DNA from: Dictyostelium firmibasis
Taxonomy: Eukaryota > Evosea > Eumycetozoa > Dictyosteliales > Dictyosteliaceae
Length of the DNA: 64,000 nucleotides
Direction: 5' to 3'
Assembly (NCBI GenBank): GCA_036169595.1
Contig: CM069765.1
Location: forward strand, 2,045,001-2,109,000
The translations under genes were made by a program, and so were the position numbers. The first letter of the stretch is position 1, and each line of letters starts with the position of its first letter. The notes beneath the pieces were generated by a model. It saw only the letters and a list, made by a program, of their open reading frames with translations, was not told where the DNA came from and made no database searches. Positions 1 through 10,597 of the stretch are shown here, piece by piece.

Positions 1-933
1 AGCCTCAGAATTTCCTATAATAGCTTTGGTACACTCATGAAACTCAGAGACACCGAAAACTTACAATTCACTACTCAACTCTACTACTTCACAATGGTCA
101 TGATCGTTACACACACAACTAATATTGACTTAATTGATGGATTCGTATCATCCATCAGATCCGAAGACCACATCAACACACCATTCCTCACCCTCTACCA
201 TACCCACAACACCTACACCCGTACCTTCTTAATATATGAACCCAAGAGCGGAGACACATCAAAAAACTTCTACTCTAGAAAAGTTGGCTACTCCTATATC
301 AACAGTAAAGGACCATTTAACATTGAAAGCCACAACAAATACGAGGCCTCCAAATCTATCAAAAACTCAAGTAAACCATCCTATAGTGACATCGCCAAAG
401 CAACAAGTGACACTATCGCCTCCCTTTCAAATAACCCCGAGTTAGTTCCATCAACAACTTATCCACCCCCAACAACTCCAAAATCGTCGGAAATTCCCAT
501 TCCCCAATCACCACCAACACAAGCCGATACAGACTGCCCGATCACCCCATCCACTCCCGCATTCCCGGCAAGTCCATCTTACTCCTCCCCAGTCGTATCA
601 CATCGTGATGCTATTGACTCTAATGTCACCCCTCAAAAGCTCGTCTCATCCACAACATCGGCATCTGACAATGAATCTTCAACCCACCTTGTTAATGAAG
701 ACACAAATAATGATACTCTTTCTCAGTCAGGATCTGAAGAGTCCCTCTACTCAGATGAAAATGACCTTTCAGACAGCGACCCCCATTCGCCTAAACCCTC
801 TCCCTCCGAATACATCTCCTCAACATCTTCCAGTCCAAAAAAACCATTCTTGAGACCACCTCGTCCTATCAGAAGCGCCGCCGTTGACTCAATCCAAAAG
901 GCAAACTCCTCTCTCGGGAGTAAAAACAAATAA
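1..933 (+). CDS. LINE ORF1 protein, copy 1 (5' partial)
   Basis: The frame is open from the first base of the window to the TAA at 931-933, about 310 codons. An ATG lies at 37, but nothing marks it as the true start and the frame continues upstream. The C-terminal two thirds are rich in Ser, Pro and Thr, as in the ORF1 of the neighbouring element, and end in a basic stretch. Such ORF1 products are thought to bind the element RNA. I see no zinc knuckle and cannot name a fold. The C-terminal half resembles the other ORF1 mainly in composition. Confidence 0.75.
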   Translation, partial: SLRISYNSFGTLMKLRDTENLQFTTQLYYFTMVMIVTHTTNIDLIDGFVSSIRSEDHINTPFLTLYHTHNTYTRTFLIYEPKSGDTSKNFYSRKVGYSYINSKGPFNIESHNKYEASKSIKNSSKPSYSDIAKATSDTIASLSNNPELVPSTTYPPPTTPKSSEIPIPQSPPTQADTDCPITPSTPAFPASPSYSSPVVSHRDAIDSNVTPQKLVSSTTSASDNESSTHLVNEDTNNDTLSQSGSEESLYSDENDLSDSDPHSPKPSPSEYISSTSSSPKKPFLRPPRPIRSAAVDSIQKANSSLGSKNK

Positions 934-3900
934 AACTAACCATTCTCACCATTAACACTTGGAACGTCAGAGGTTGGTCATCACCAAAAGCCTTCCTAGA
1001 CAAATCCGATTACATCACTTCCTTCCTTATTCAATCCAACTCTACACTCGCAATCACCTTCGCAACAGAAATCAATAACATCCCAACCTCATACCATAAA
1101 CACTACCAAAACTCCCCCTACACTATTGATGGGAGAGGAACAGGAGTGGCAATACTTAATCACCACCCCAACCACACTTTGATCTCACCAATCCATATAA
1201 TCCCTGGTCGAGCAATCGTTTGCGACATAAAGATCAATGACACAACAATAAGAACTCTCGCTATCTATGCTCCCGCCAAAAAAGAAGAAAGAAATACCTT
1301 CGCTGATGAACTCAACTCTTACTTCGTCTCCAACTATGTTGAAAAAAATTGCACAATTCCCATCCAAATCATTGGAGGTGACCTTAACTGCCTGGACCTT
1401 AATCAATCCACTAATAACGATCACCTAGCTCACACCTTGAACACAATCTGCTCCTTTTTCAACCTCATTGATGCCGCTCTCGACAATACCTCACCAACTA
1501 GACACAGTAACGTAGGCAACGACAACAGAATAGATAGACTATATATCTGCAACTCACTCTTCCCACACCACTCCCAAGTATACTACAACATTCCAAATGA
1601 TCTTTCGGATCATCACCTAATCTCAACCAAAATCCAATCCCACTCTCTTCAACACAAGCACTCACCTCGAAGATTCAGACTTCTCCCAATGGTGGCCAAA
1701 TCTACTACTGTCAGATCACATTTAGAGCGAATCCTCTTCCCCCTCAGTGCGCACCTCATATCCAACCCCAACACCTTCACCTTCCCTCACCTCGAAAAAC
1801 TCATTAACAAAATACAAAAAATTTACATTTCGCACCAATCATATATCCTCAATGAATACAAAAACTCTATCCGCAACCTAACTAAATTAAGAAACTACCC
1901 AGAACTTAGACAACAAGCTGATGCAACCATCGCCTCAATCATGATTAACAAAAAACTCGACAACAAACTCCACCACGACCTACAGAAATACACCGATGGC
2001 GAAATACCCTCTCGCTACCTATCCTTCAAACTTAAAAAAAGATCCATTGACTCACAAATCAAAGCTATTAAAGACTCTAACGGAAACCTCTTACACCACC
2101 AAAGAGAAATCGAGAAAGAATTCCATAACTTCTATAATACATTATTCTCATCCAGACCCGACGATCCGGAAAGCCACCAAAACCTTCTCAGTAACTGGCC
2201 CATTACTCCCGACATATCCTGGATTGAACTGGACAACCCCTTCACTACGGACGAAATTTGCGAAGCAATCGACAACTCCAATCCTAACAAATCTCCAGGC
2301 TTAGATGGAATCACAAACCTCTTCTTCAAACTACATAAGAAAGACCTCGTCCCCCTCATAACATCTGCTTTCAACCATGGCCTTAATAACCCATCCTCAA
2401 TATCTGACAATTTCAAAATGGGATTAGTAATTACAATACCAAAAAAAGGCGATCCCCTCCTCATCTCCAACAGAAGACCGATCACCCTCACCAACTGTAT
2501 ATACAAAATACTTGCTAAAGTAATTAACAAGAGACTAACTAAACTACTCCCCAAAGTCATAAATGAAAGCCAAAAAGGTTTTGTCCCGAACAGATTCATT
2601 ATTGACAACGTTATTAACCTAAACGAAGTCATCAATTACCTAAACCTTAAAAACAGCAGTGGCATTATAACCCTATATGACTTTGAAAAAGCATTCGATT
2701 CCATATCACATGACTCTATACTACGTACATTAAACCATATACAAATCCCCCCATCACTCACCAACCTCATCATGCACCTATTAAAAAACTCCAGTGCAAA
2801 AATTGAAGTCAATGGATATCAAACCAAACCCTTTTGTATCTCCAGAGGAGTAAAACAAGGAGACCCTCTCTCTTCCACCCTCTTTGTACTTACCGTTGAA
2901 TGCCTAGCAAGATCCATAATCAATGATAAAACCATTATAGGTCTCCCCCTTAATAATAGCCCTCAAAGAATCAAATTCCAAAGCTTTGCTGATGACTCCA
3001 TAACATTCACAAAAAACTGTGATGAGCTCAACATTGTCCTCCGTACATTCAACCAATTCTGTAAAGCCACATCATCAAAACTAAACGTCTCAAAATCCTC
3101 CTCCATCACAGTCAACATTCAAAACTACCATTCCTCCATTCCACTCTCTACCAGTGATGAAAGATATCTTGGTTACTTCTTTAACAACAAAGGTCTCTAT
3201 AGAAATCTTCCAAACATCATTAACACAATTAAATCCTCACTCATTCTCTGGAAGACCTCCGGAACCACTATCAAAACCAAAACCAGCATTCTAAAATCCT
3301 TTGCCCTATCTAAACTTAACTATTATCTATACATTGAAAATCTCTCAGAAAATGAACTAGAACAAATCAATCAAATCATTAAATGGTTCATGTCTGCACC
3401 CAACAACTCCTCTTACCAAGGCGTTCACACCAATCTCATGTCAAACAAAAGAGCTATATATCCACTAAAAATGGGCGGCTGGAATATATGGGATTTGGAA
3501 AAAAGACAAAATGCACAAAAAATATGGATATTCAATCGATTCATCCATAAAACCAACTCCCACTCACTAGATTCTGACTATCACAACAGCTGGATCTATC
3601 AACTCCACTCAAAAGAAAATAGAACTTCCCCATATTTCATCAAATGTCTCGAACTATGGTACAACCATAACCCACTAAATTATCTAACAAGCAACACAAT
3701 TCTCCCTCTACTGGACGAAAACAGATCCCCTCTCCCACTTAACTCAATTTATCATAGAATTCTAAATCTCAACTCATCCATCCCGAAAACCGAATATCAA
3801 AAAATCATCCAAATATTTGGATATTCATACAACAAACTATTTGATAATATCCTGAAAATCTCAGATCCTAAAAGCAGAAATACAATGTTCAAATTCCATT

Positions 3901-4511
3901 CTCGCTGTCTTCCGATAAATTATTTCCACCAAAAATCATGCAAATCTTGTAACCAATCCATGGGCAATGATCCATATGGTCACCTATTTTTTGACTGCCC
4001 TACTACCCTGCAATACATCAACATCACTAAACTAAAATCACTCATTTACAACTATACCGGTCAAAATAAATTCTGGATTCTTAGAAATAACAAACTAATT
4101 CCCTCCAAAACACTAACACCTGACCACATAGTCTCACCTGCCTACACTACACCAAACCACCACCAATTCACATGGTCCTACAAAGACGTAAATTACGACC
4201 TTGAACGACCTGAAGCCTACTTCAACCTTATTGCCCTAATTCTCCATCAAGTATGGATCAGAATATGTGAATCTCTATTCTCCAATGATACCCCATCCTC
4301 TCAAGAACTAGACCATGATACCATATCTAAAAAATGGCACAAAACCATAATATTAGAATATAACAAATTAATCAAAAAAGAATACAACACACTTTTACTC
4401 AACAACTCCATACTCACCGCCAAACACCTCAAACACATTAAATCCACAATTGCAAATAAATTCCAAATCAACCCCAATATACTCCCCCTTGTTATTAAAC
4501 CATATCTATAA
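924..4511 (+). CDS. LINE ORF2: APE endonuclease, reverse transcriptase, zinc knuckle (copy 1)
   Basis: The frame opens after a stop at 921-923, overlaps the end of ORF1 by ten bases, and runs without interruption to 4511. In order it shows: an APE-type endonuclease (TWNVRGW, then GGDLNCLDL, then LSDHHLI); a reverse transcriptase (SPGLDGITNLFF, IPKKGDP, YDFEKAFDSISHDS, VKQGDPLS, catalytic box FADD, then SSKLNVSKS); and a C-terminal Cys-Cys-His-Cys knuckle (CKSCNQSM then GHLFFDC). There is no ATG between 924 and about 1200. In the other copy an ATG stands at the matching point, where this copy has AAAACTAACC. So this ORF2 either starts at a non-AUG codon, is reached from ORF1 by recoding, or has lost its start codon. 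The rest of the frame is intact. Confidence 0.88.
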   Translation, partial: KQIKLTILTINTWNVRGWSSPKAFLDKSDYITSFLIQSNSTLAITFATEINNIPTSYHKHYQNSPYTIDGRGTGVAILNHHPNHTLISPIHIIPGRAIVCDIKINDTTIRTLAIYAPAKKEERNTFADELNSYFVSNYVEKNCTIPIQIIGGDLNCLDLNQSTNNDHLAHTLNTICSFFNLIDAALDNTSPTRHSNVGNDNRIDRLYICNSLFPHHSQVYYNIPNDLSDHHLISTKIQSHSLQHKHSPRRFRLLPMVAKSTTVRSHLERILFPLSAHLISNPNTFTFPHLEKLINKIQKIYISHQSYILNEYKNSIRNLTKLRNYPELRQQADATIASIMINKKLDNKLHHDLQKYTDGEIPSRYLSFKLKKRSIDSQIKAIKDSNGNLLHHQREIEKEFHNFYNTLFSSRPDDPESHQNLLSNWPITPDISWIELDNPFTTDEICEAIDNSNPNKSPGLDGITNLFFKLHKKDLVPLITSAFNHGLNNPSSISDNFKMGLVITIPKKGDPLLISNRRPITLTNCIYKILAKVINKRLTKLLPKVINESQKGFVPNRFIIDNVINLNEVINYLNLKNSSGIITLYDFEKAFDSISHDSILRTLNHIQIPPSLTNLIMHLLKNSSAKIEVNGYQTKPFCISRGVKQGDPLSSTLFVLTVECLARSIINDKTIIGLPLNNSPQRIKFQSFADDSITFTKNCDELNIVLRTFNQFCKATSSKLNVSKSSSITVNIQNYHSSIPLSTSDERYLGYFFNNKGLYRNLPNIINTIKSSLILWKTSGTTIKTKTSILKSFALSKLNYYLYIENLSENELEQINQIIKWFMSAPNNSSYQGVHTNLMSNKRAIYPLKMGGWNIWDLEKRQNAQKIWIFNRFIHKTNSHSLDSDYHNSWIYQLHSKENRTSPYFIKCLELWYNHNPLNYLTSNTILPLLDENRSPLPLNSIYHRILNLNSSIPKTEYQKIIQIFGYSYNKLFDNILKISDPKSRNTMFKFHSRCLPINYFHQKSCKSCNQSMGNDPYGHLFFDCPTTLQYINITKLKSLIYNYTGQNKFWILRNNKLIPSKTLTPDHIVSPAYTTPNHHQFTWSYKDVNYDLERPEAYFNLIALILHQVWIRICESLFSNDTPSSQELDHDTISKKWHKTIILEYNKLIKKEYNTLLLNNSILTAKHLKHIKSTIANKFQINPNILPLVIKPYL

Positions 4512-4570
4512 AATAATATATAAATATTAACTTTATTAAATAAAAAACATTTCTCATGGATACAACCATG

Positions 4571-5070
<500 letters not shown>

Positions 5071-5074
5071 AACA

Positions 5075-5242
5075 AACCGAACCCAAAATAACCACTGTAA
5101 CGCAACTCAAGTTTCACCATACATACAGATGAAATATAAAAATTTAAAAATTTTAAAAAGTAAACAATAAAGAAAATTTATTTAATTAACACCGCCGATA
5201 GACCTTGCGTCTAATCATAGGTAAAAAAAAAAAAAAAAAAAA
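5075..5242 (+). mobile_element. 3'-terminal fragment of a LINE-like element
   Basis: The stretch ends in AATAAAGAAAATTTATTTAA, a 5-bp hairpin (TAGAC at 5199-5203 with GTCTA at 5209-5213, loop CTTGC), the sequence ATAGGT and a 20-base A run at 5223-5242. This is the same plan as the 3' ends of the flanking LINEs (AATAAA-like sequence, small hairpin, A-tail). The ATAGGT-plus-A ending recurs at 11107-11126. I read it as a 5'-truncated copy of a further TRE-like family. Its left edge is uncertain because it merges with the microsatellite. Confidence 0.5.
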
Positions 5243-5503
5243 GCTTCTATGGAATAGTGAAAGTCCATATAAACTCAATCTTCTTATATCTCATCAGAAT
5301 TCGATCAATCTTTGCATTTTCTGATCAATCTCAACGAGATATTCTCTTTGGTATATCGCCAGCTCATCAATCTCATCATCTCGACCCCTAAAAGTCCCTT
5401 TCAAGCTGGAAACTAAAACCGCACCTTTACGTTCTCCATCTTCATTATCCTACACCAAAACTACGATCTGGTCGCGTCCTCGTCACCCATAGACCTCTTC
5501 TTA

Positions 5504-6757
5504 ATGAGCTACGCTGAAATTGCGGCTATTAACAGCCCATCTCAACCTCAACATCACCTTGATGAAGACACTAGGAGTTTCATAGAACTATTAAAAAACT
5601 CGAACGCATTACACGACAACCTCCAAGACCGTCTGGCCGCGTATTCGAGGGAGATCGACAAAATTTGCGACCTCATAAACGACTCCCACCTTACTGCCTA
5701 TCAAAGGAACAACGATCACTATCCGATCACCTTTGAGTTCCCAGGAGCCTCTCAAACAGAGCTAGAGGCAAAAAAGTTAGAACTCTCAAAATTCAAAATA
5801 CCCCTAGAGAACTTGTTTATTTCTAAGGATAAAAGATCAAGAATCCACGCACTCATCAAACATGAGAGCTCATTGGTGGATATTTTGAACAATAGATCCA
5901 AACTAGGCGCCTTCTACACCTCCAGCAAAGACTTCCACGTTCTCACTGGAATAATTAAAATCAAAGAAGACAAAGTGGAGATGGTAAAACAAATAATACA
6001 ATCAGTTACTCCTTTCAACATTCCATTCGCCTTCTATCACTCCTCTTATCTCAACGGCTACCTAACAATATTCGGCTTAATCGAATACAAGAGGGAAGAC
6101 AAAGTAACATACTTAAACTCCACCGCTTTCAATATCAAATTGACAATAAGATGTGCCACTAGAGCCATCTTCAATGAAAGAAAAACCAGAGCATCCTCAA
6201 CTGAGAATGGTAAGATTGATATCAAACCATCAGCTCCAAAAAACGTATCAAAACCAACTCCTCCCAGAAAGAAAAATGCTAAGAACAAGAGAGGTCAAAA
6301 GGAGACTCCAGCACCTACACAAAACTCAAGCTCTCAAAGCCAAACAATTGCTGAACCTAATCCTTCTCAAAATACCTCTACCCAGCACACTTTGAGCCCT
6401 CAGAGTCAAACAGTAGCTGCATCCAATCCTTCCACAACGATGTCCGCCCCAGGTGACCACAGCCAATCCAACGACACGGTTGATAACCAAACGCACCTCC
6501 CTTTTTCTGATCCAATCCCTTCACAAGCCACCGATGGTTTAAAAAAGAGGGCTACACCAGATTTACTGTCTGAGCAAACGCCAAGAGCAGCCCCATACCA
6601 ACCAAAAACGCCTGCAAACACTTTAGGTAGTAATTCAAAAGATTTCGAAATGGAATCCCCTTACACCCCTCCTGGTAAAGACCTCGGTAACCCCACTCCT
6701 AAAGATGGTTCCGACAACCTCTTGATGGCGATTCTCACCGCCAAAAACCACTCTTGA
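5504..6757 (+). CDS. LINE ORF1 protein (copy 2)
   Basis: 417 residues. The N-terminal 230 residues look globular (acidic start, then mixed alpha/beta-like sequence). The C-terminal part is a basic patch (PPRKKNAKNKRGQK) followed by a Ser/Thr/Gln/Pro-rich tail. The role in the family is probably RNA binding and retrotransposition-complex assembly. The start ATG at 5504 follows the C-rich leader, and no upstream ATG in frame is seen. The stop codon overlaps the start of ORF2 (TGATG at 6755-6759), so ORF2 is probably translated by termination and re-initiation. Confidence 0.85.
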   Translation: MSYAEIAAINSPSQPQHHLDEDTRSFIELLKNSNALHDNLQDRLAAYSREIDKICDLINDSHLTAYQRNNDHYPITFEFPGASQTELEAKKLELSKFKIPLENLFISKDKRSRIHALIKHESSLVDILNNRSKLGAFYTSSKDFHVLTGIIKIKEDKVEMVKQIIQSVTPFNIPFAFYHSSYLNGYLTIFGLIEYKREDKVTYLNSTAFNIKLTIRCATRAIFNERKTRASSTENGKIDIKPSAPKNVSKPTPPRKKNAKNKRGQKETPAPTQNSSSQSQTIAEPNPSQNTSTQHTLSPQSQTVAASNPSTTMSAPGDHSQSNDTVDNQTHLPFSDPIPSQATDGLKKRATPDLLSEQTPRAAPYQPKTPANTLGSNSKDFEMESPYTPPGKDLGNPTPKDGSDNLLMAILTAKNHS

Positions 6758-9700
6758 TGGGTCTCAAAATGACCATTAATCAATGGAATGTCAGAGGGTG
6801 GAGTACTGACAGGTCATTTAGTCTAAAAACAAACCTTATCGAGCTCCTTTCAGATAAGAACACTCCCACAATCACAGTAGTAAACGAACTGAACGCCGAC
6901 TTTATAGCTGCAAATCTAAGCTTCCCCGGTTCAATTATTAGTGTCACCAATAGAGGTAACGGCATAGGCATCCTCAACCATAATAACAATGCCATCAAAA
7001 TCACTCCCAAAACTATCATCGAGGGTAGAGCCATTCTGGCTGAAATAAGGATAAACAACCTATCTTTTTCTCTACTCGCGATTTATGCTCCAGCCAACCC
7101 CGATATGAGAAAGAGATTTACAGAAGAAATCAGAAAACTCTACAACAATCTCTGCCTAGCTTCGACAGATGAAACAATCGGTATTATTGCAGGCGACTTC
7201 AATTGTCTCGACTTCCACGATCTAAACGAAGAGGGTCTATCCGAGTCCCCAGACGAACTAGCATCTCTTATTGAATCAATAAGATTTACAAACAACCTTC
7301 GAGATATGGACCCAGAAAAGAGACATACTTTCCTTAGAACCCACAGAGACCAAAACCAAACAGTCACAAGAGTTATCCAAAGACGACTAGACAGGATATA
7401 CATATCGAATAGCCTCATCGATTTCAGAGACCTCAAATTCAATAATATTATCCCTCCTTCAGCAAATGGAACCCCTTTGTCAGATCACAATTTCATATCA
7501 ACAAGCTTCTCGCTAAACACAACTATTCAACCCTCTCGAAAGAATAGATGGAAATTAAAAAACACTTCTATCCTCGCCAATCCTATGCTGGAAAAAGTTG
7601 ATTCAATTTTAAAAGAAGCAAATCAACTCAACATAGAATTCCCTGGCAGCTTCAGTTTTAAACACCTTCAATCTCTCATGTCCAGGTTAAAATCGCTATA
7701 TCAAGAATTTCAAAAACAATGCGATTACAATGCGAAAGCCATTACCAAGAATCTCAAAGATCTTCTCCAAACAGATTTAAGAGATTATGCATACCAAGCC
7801 CTACTTGCTATCAAAGACTCAAAGAAAATAGATATGAAACTGAGATCAGATCTAAGAAACTACTGCGAGGAAACCTCTCTCAAATATATTTCAGCAAAAA
7901 TCAAAAAGAGAGCAAAAGATTTCCACCTAGATGCTATCAAAAACAACGAAGGAGTCACCATTAGAGACCAAAAAGGAATCGAAAATGAATTTTTTAATTT
8001 TTACAAAACTCTCTATGATCTTAAACAAGACTCACCAAGCGAGCACATCAACATGCTTAAACACTGGAAATTTCAACAAGATACTAGTTGGGAAGAACTA
8101 GACAGGGAATTCTCAGAAGATGAAATTATCGATGTGATTAACCAACTGAACCCAAACAAATCGCCCGGACCAGACGGTATCACCAATCTCTTCTTTATAA
8201 CACACAAAAAGAAACTGGCACCCCTTTTGGCCTCAGCTTTCAATGACGCGCTAGAGAACCCTTTTATTATCAATAAAGAACATAAAGAAGGACTAATTAT
8301 CACTATTCCCAAAAAAGGTGATCCGGAGTTAATCAAAAACAGAAGGCCAATAACTCTGGCAAACTGCATTTACAAAATCCACTCAAAAACAATCAACAAC
8401 AGATTATTAAAGATTCTTCCCAAAGTCATCAATACTAACCAAAAAGGTTTCGTTCCAGGTAGATTCATCTTGGATAACATCTTTACTATCAATGAAGTGA
8501 TATCATACTGTAATCAAAAGAAAATAGGCGGAATAATAACATTCTACGATTTCGAAAAGGCTTTTGATTCCATCTCACACGACTCAATACTCAGAACATT
8601 ATTTCATATAAATATTCCGTACAAGATTGTCAACCTCATTATGAGCCTCCTAACGGATTCAGAAGCAAGAGTAGAAGTGAACAATAATAAAACACGTCCT
8701 TTCACTATTAAAAGGGGGGTAAAACAAGGCGATCCCTTATCCCCTACCCTTTTCGTCCTAGTCATCGAATCTCTTGCAAGGGCAATATTGGAAGACAAAA
8801 ACATTACCGGACTACCACTAAACGACGGCATCCAAAGAGAAAAATTCCAAGGTTTCGCGGACGACTCGACATCGTTGGTAAATGACAAAAACCAACTAAA
8901 AATAGTTCTTAAACACTTCAACACCTTCTGTAAAGCAACCTCTTCCAAACTAAATCTGGATAAGTCGGCCTCGATAGTTCTGGGAAATACTAACTACAAT
9001 GGAATAGAGATTCCAGAATCTACCAATCCAGAAAGATATCTTGGATATTTTTTCACAAAGAATGGTATCCATAGGAAAATGCCAGAAATTCTCAGATCAA
9101 TTCGCGCTTCCCTCCTACTCTGGAAAACGACCGGGACCACAGTAAAAACGAAAACAAGCATTCTCAAGGCCTTCGCATTATCCAAATTAACCTACTTTTC
9201 ATACATAGAAAAATATAATGAAGATGAAATAAAACAAATAAACAAAATAGTAGAGTGGTTTCTATCGGCCTCAAACTATAAAAACTCTACTGGCTTCAAT
9301 GTTATAAACCTCATGAGCGCAAAAAGATCAAAATATCCAATGGAACAAGGCGGATGGAACATATGGGACATCGAACAAAGACAAAAAGCCCAAAGACTAT
9401 GGATAATCAATCAATTTATTCATGCACAAGAAAGCAATTCAATATCCTCAGCAACTCATAAAAGTTGGAACTTTCAATTAACGACAAATAAAATTACATC
9501 ACAATTTCTAAAAAACAACCTAGAAGATTGGAACAGGAGCAGATCTAAAAGAGGAATTTTCCGATTCGCTGTTTCAATCAAAAATCAAATAGGTCAACCT
9601 TTATCACTATCCGAATGGTACAAAGAGATCGACACCAAAGAAGAAAAGATTCCAAAAACCTTTCTTCAAGACAACCTTTATATGAGAGGATATAACTACA

Positions 9701-10437
9701 ATCTTCTTTTCACAAACATACTAAACATCAAGGATCCCAAAACTAAAAATACAATGTTTAGATTTCATTCGAGATGCCTCCCACTTAATTACCTTCACGA
9801 AAAACCATGCCCAATGTGCAATACCAATATGTCTATTGATCCATACGGACATTTATTCTTTGATTGCCCAAAAACAAAAAACTTCATTAATGTCAATAAA
9901 CTAAAAAACTTCATCTTTGTAACAACAGGTAGACTCTTAAATTGGACGGTAAACAGAGTTAATGAAAATGGAAAAACTCTTATCAGAATATTTCCAAAAC
10001 TCCCAAACAATGTTCCGACCGATAGCGAAGTGAACCCTGACTACGGAATAGACAGATTCCACAAACAATACTTCACCTGGTGCTACAAAGCCGTTAATTA
10101 TGATTTATACAGACCCTTTGCATACAACAATGTAATAGCATTAGTCATGCATCACATATGGATATGGATTTGTAATCAAATTTATGGTGACAAAGCGCTT
10201 CAAGATACCAATTTGGATTTTGAATTGTTATCAAACAAATGGCACAAACTAGCATCACTAGAATATATTAAACTATTAAAAGACTACAAGCTATCAGCAG
10301 CCAAAGATCCAGAAATCTTTTGCGATAAAAACTCATATTACAGTAAAATGAAAAAAATCAAAAAAAGAATAGCAATCAAATACTGTATCCTTAGAAAATC
10401 ACTTCCTAATAATGTGATGGTAGACTTTTTCATATAA
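6757..10437 (+). CDS. LINE ORF2: APE endonuclease, reverse transcriptase, zinc knuckle (copy 2)
   Basis: About 1226 residues from the ATG at 6757, which overlaps the ORF1 stop by one base. The N-terminal APE-like endonuclease has NQWNVRGW, VVNELNAD, AGDFNCLDF and LSDHNFI. The central reverse transcriptase has SPGPDGITNLFF, IPKKGDPELIKNRRPITLAN, YDFEKAFDSISHDS, VKQGDPLSPTLF, the catalytic FADD box and SSKLNLDKS. The C-terminal Cys-Cys-His-Cys knuckle is CPMCNTNM...GHLFFDC. All key motifs are present, so the enzyme looks functional. It nicks target DNA and copies the element RNA in the nucleus by target-primed reverse transcription. The in-frame TTG just upstream at 6754 is not needed as a start. 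Confidence 0.92.
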   Translation: MGLKMTINQWNVRGWSTDRSFSLKTNLIELLSDKNTPTITVVNELNADFIAANLSFPGSIISVTNRGNGIGILNHNNNAIKITPKTIIEGRAILAEIRINNLSFSLLAIYAPANPDMRKRFTEEIRKLYNNLCLASTDETIGIIAGDFNCLDFHDLNEEGLSESPDELASLIESIRFTNNLRDMDPEKRHTFLRTHRDQNQTVTRVIQRRLDRIYISNSLIDFRDLKFNNIIPPSANGTPLSDHNFISTSFSLNTTIQPSRKNRWKLKNTSILANPMLEKVDSILKEANQLNIEFPGSFSFKHLQSLMSRLKSLYQEFQKQCDYNAKAITKNLKDLLQTDLRDYAYQALLAIKDSKKIDMKLRSDLRNYCEETSLKYISAKIKKRAKDFHLDAIKNNEGVTIRDQKGIENEFFNFYKTLYDLKQDSPSEHINMLKHWKFQQDTSWEELDREFSEDEIIDVINQLNPNKSPGPDGITNLFFITHKKKLAPLLASAFNDALENPFIINKEHKEGLIITIPKKGDPELIKNRRPITLANCIYKIHSKTINNRLLKILPKVINTNQKGFVPGRFILDNIFTINEVISYCNQKKIGGIITFYDFEKAFDSISHDSILRTLFHINIPYKIVNLIMSLLTDSEARVEVNNNKTRPFTIKRGVKQGDPLSPTLFVLVIESLARAILEDKNITGLPLNDGIQREKFQGFADDSTSLVNDKNQLKIVLKHFNTFCKATSSKLNLDKSASIVLGNTNYNGIEIPESTNPERYLGYFFTKNGIHRKMPEILRSIRASLLLWKTTGTTVKTKTSILKAFALSKLTYFSYIEKYNEDEIKQINKIVEWFLSASNYKNSTGFNVINLMSAKRSKYPMEQGGWNIWDIEQRQKAQRLWIINQFIHAQESNSISSATHKSWNFQLTTNKITSQFLKNNLEDWNRSRSKRGIFRFAVSIKNQIGQPLSLSEWYKEIDTKEEKIPKTFLQDNLYMRGYNYNLLFTNILNIKDPKTKNTMFRFHSRCLPLNYLHEKPCPMCNTNMSIDPYGHLFFDCPKTKNFINVNKLKNFIFVTTGRLLNWTVNRVNENGKTLIRIFPKLPNNVPTDSEVNPDYGIDRFHKQYFTWCYKAVNYDLYRPFAYNNVIALVMHHIWIWICNQIYGDKALQDTNLDFELLSNKWHKLASLEYIKLLKDYKLSAAKDPEIFCDKNSYYSKMKKIKKRIAIKYCILRKSLPNNVMVDFFI

Positions 10438-10551
10438 AATAAAATTTCATAGAGAAAATAACAATCACTTAAAAATCATATAAAAAAATAAAAACCAAAT
10501 AAATAAATAAACTTTATTATTGTTGAGACTAAGGTCTTACAATAATCATTA

Positions 10552-10595
<44 letters not shown>

Positions 10596-10597
<2 letters not shown>

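Larger units (their letters stand above)
5243..10595 (+). mobile_element. TRE3-like LINE, copy 2, apparently full length and intact
   Basis: The element is about 5.3 kb. It begins right after the preceding A-run with a 260-bp C-rich 5' leader (5243-5503), then ORF1 (5504-6757), ORF2 (6757-10437), a 120-bp 3' UTR and a roughly 36-base A tail ending at 10595. Both frames are uninterrupted, so it looks young and possibly active. The 3' UTR carries a hairpin: TTATTG at 10517-10522 with CAATAA at 10540-10545, and inside it GAGAC with GTCTT around a TAAG loop. A length of 5.3 kb and the lack of A/B/C modules fit the TRE3 rather than the TRE5 group. That subgroup call is from general knowledge, not from comparison. 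Confidence 0.9.
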
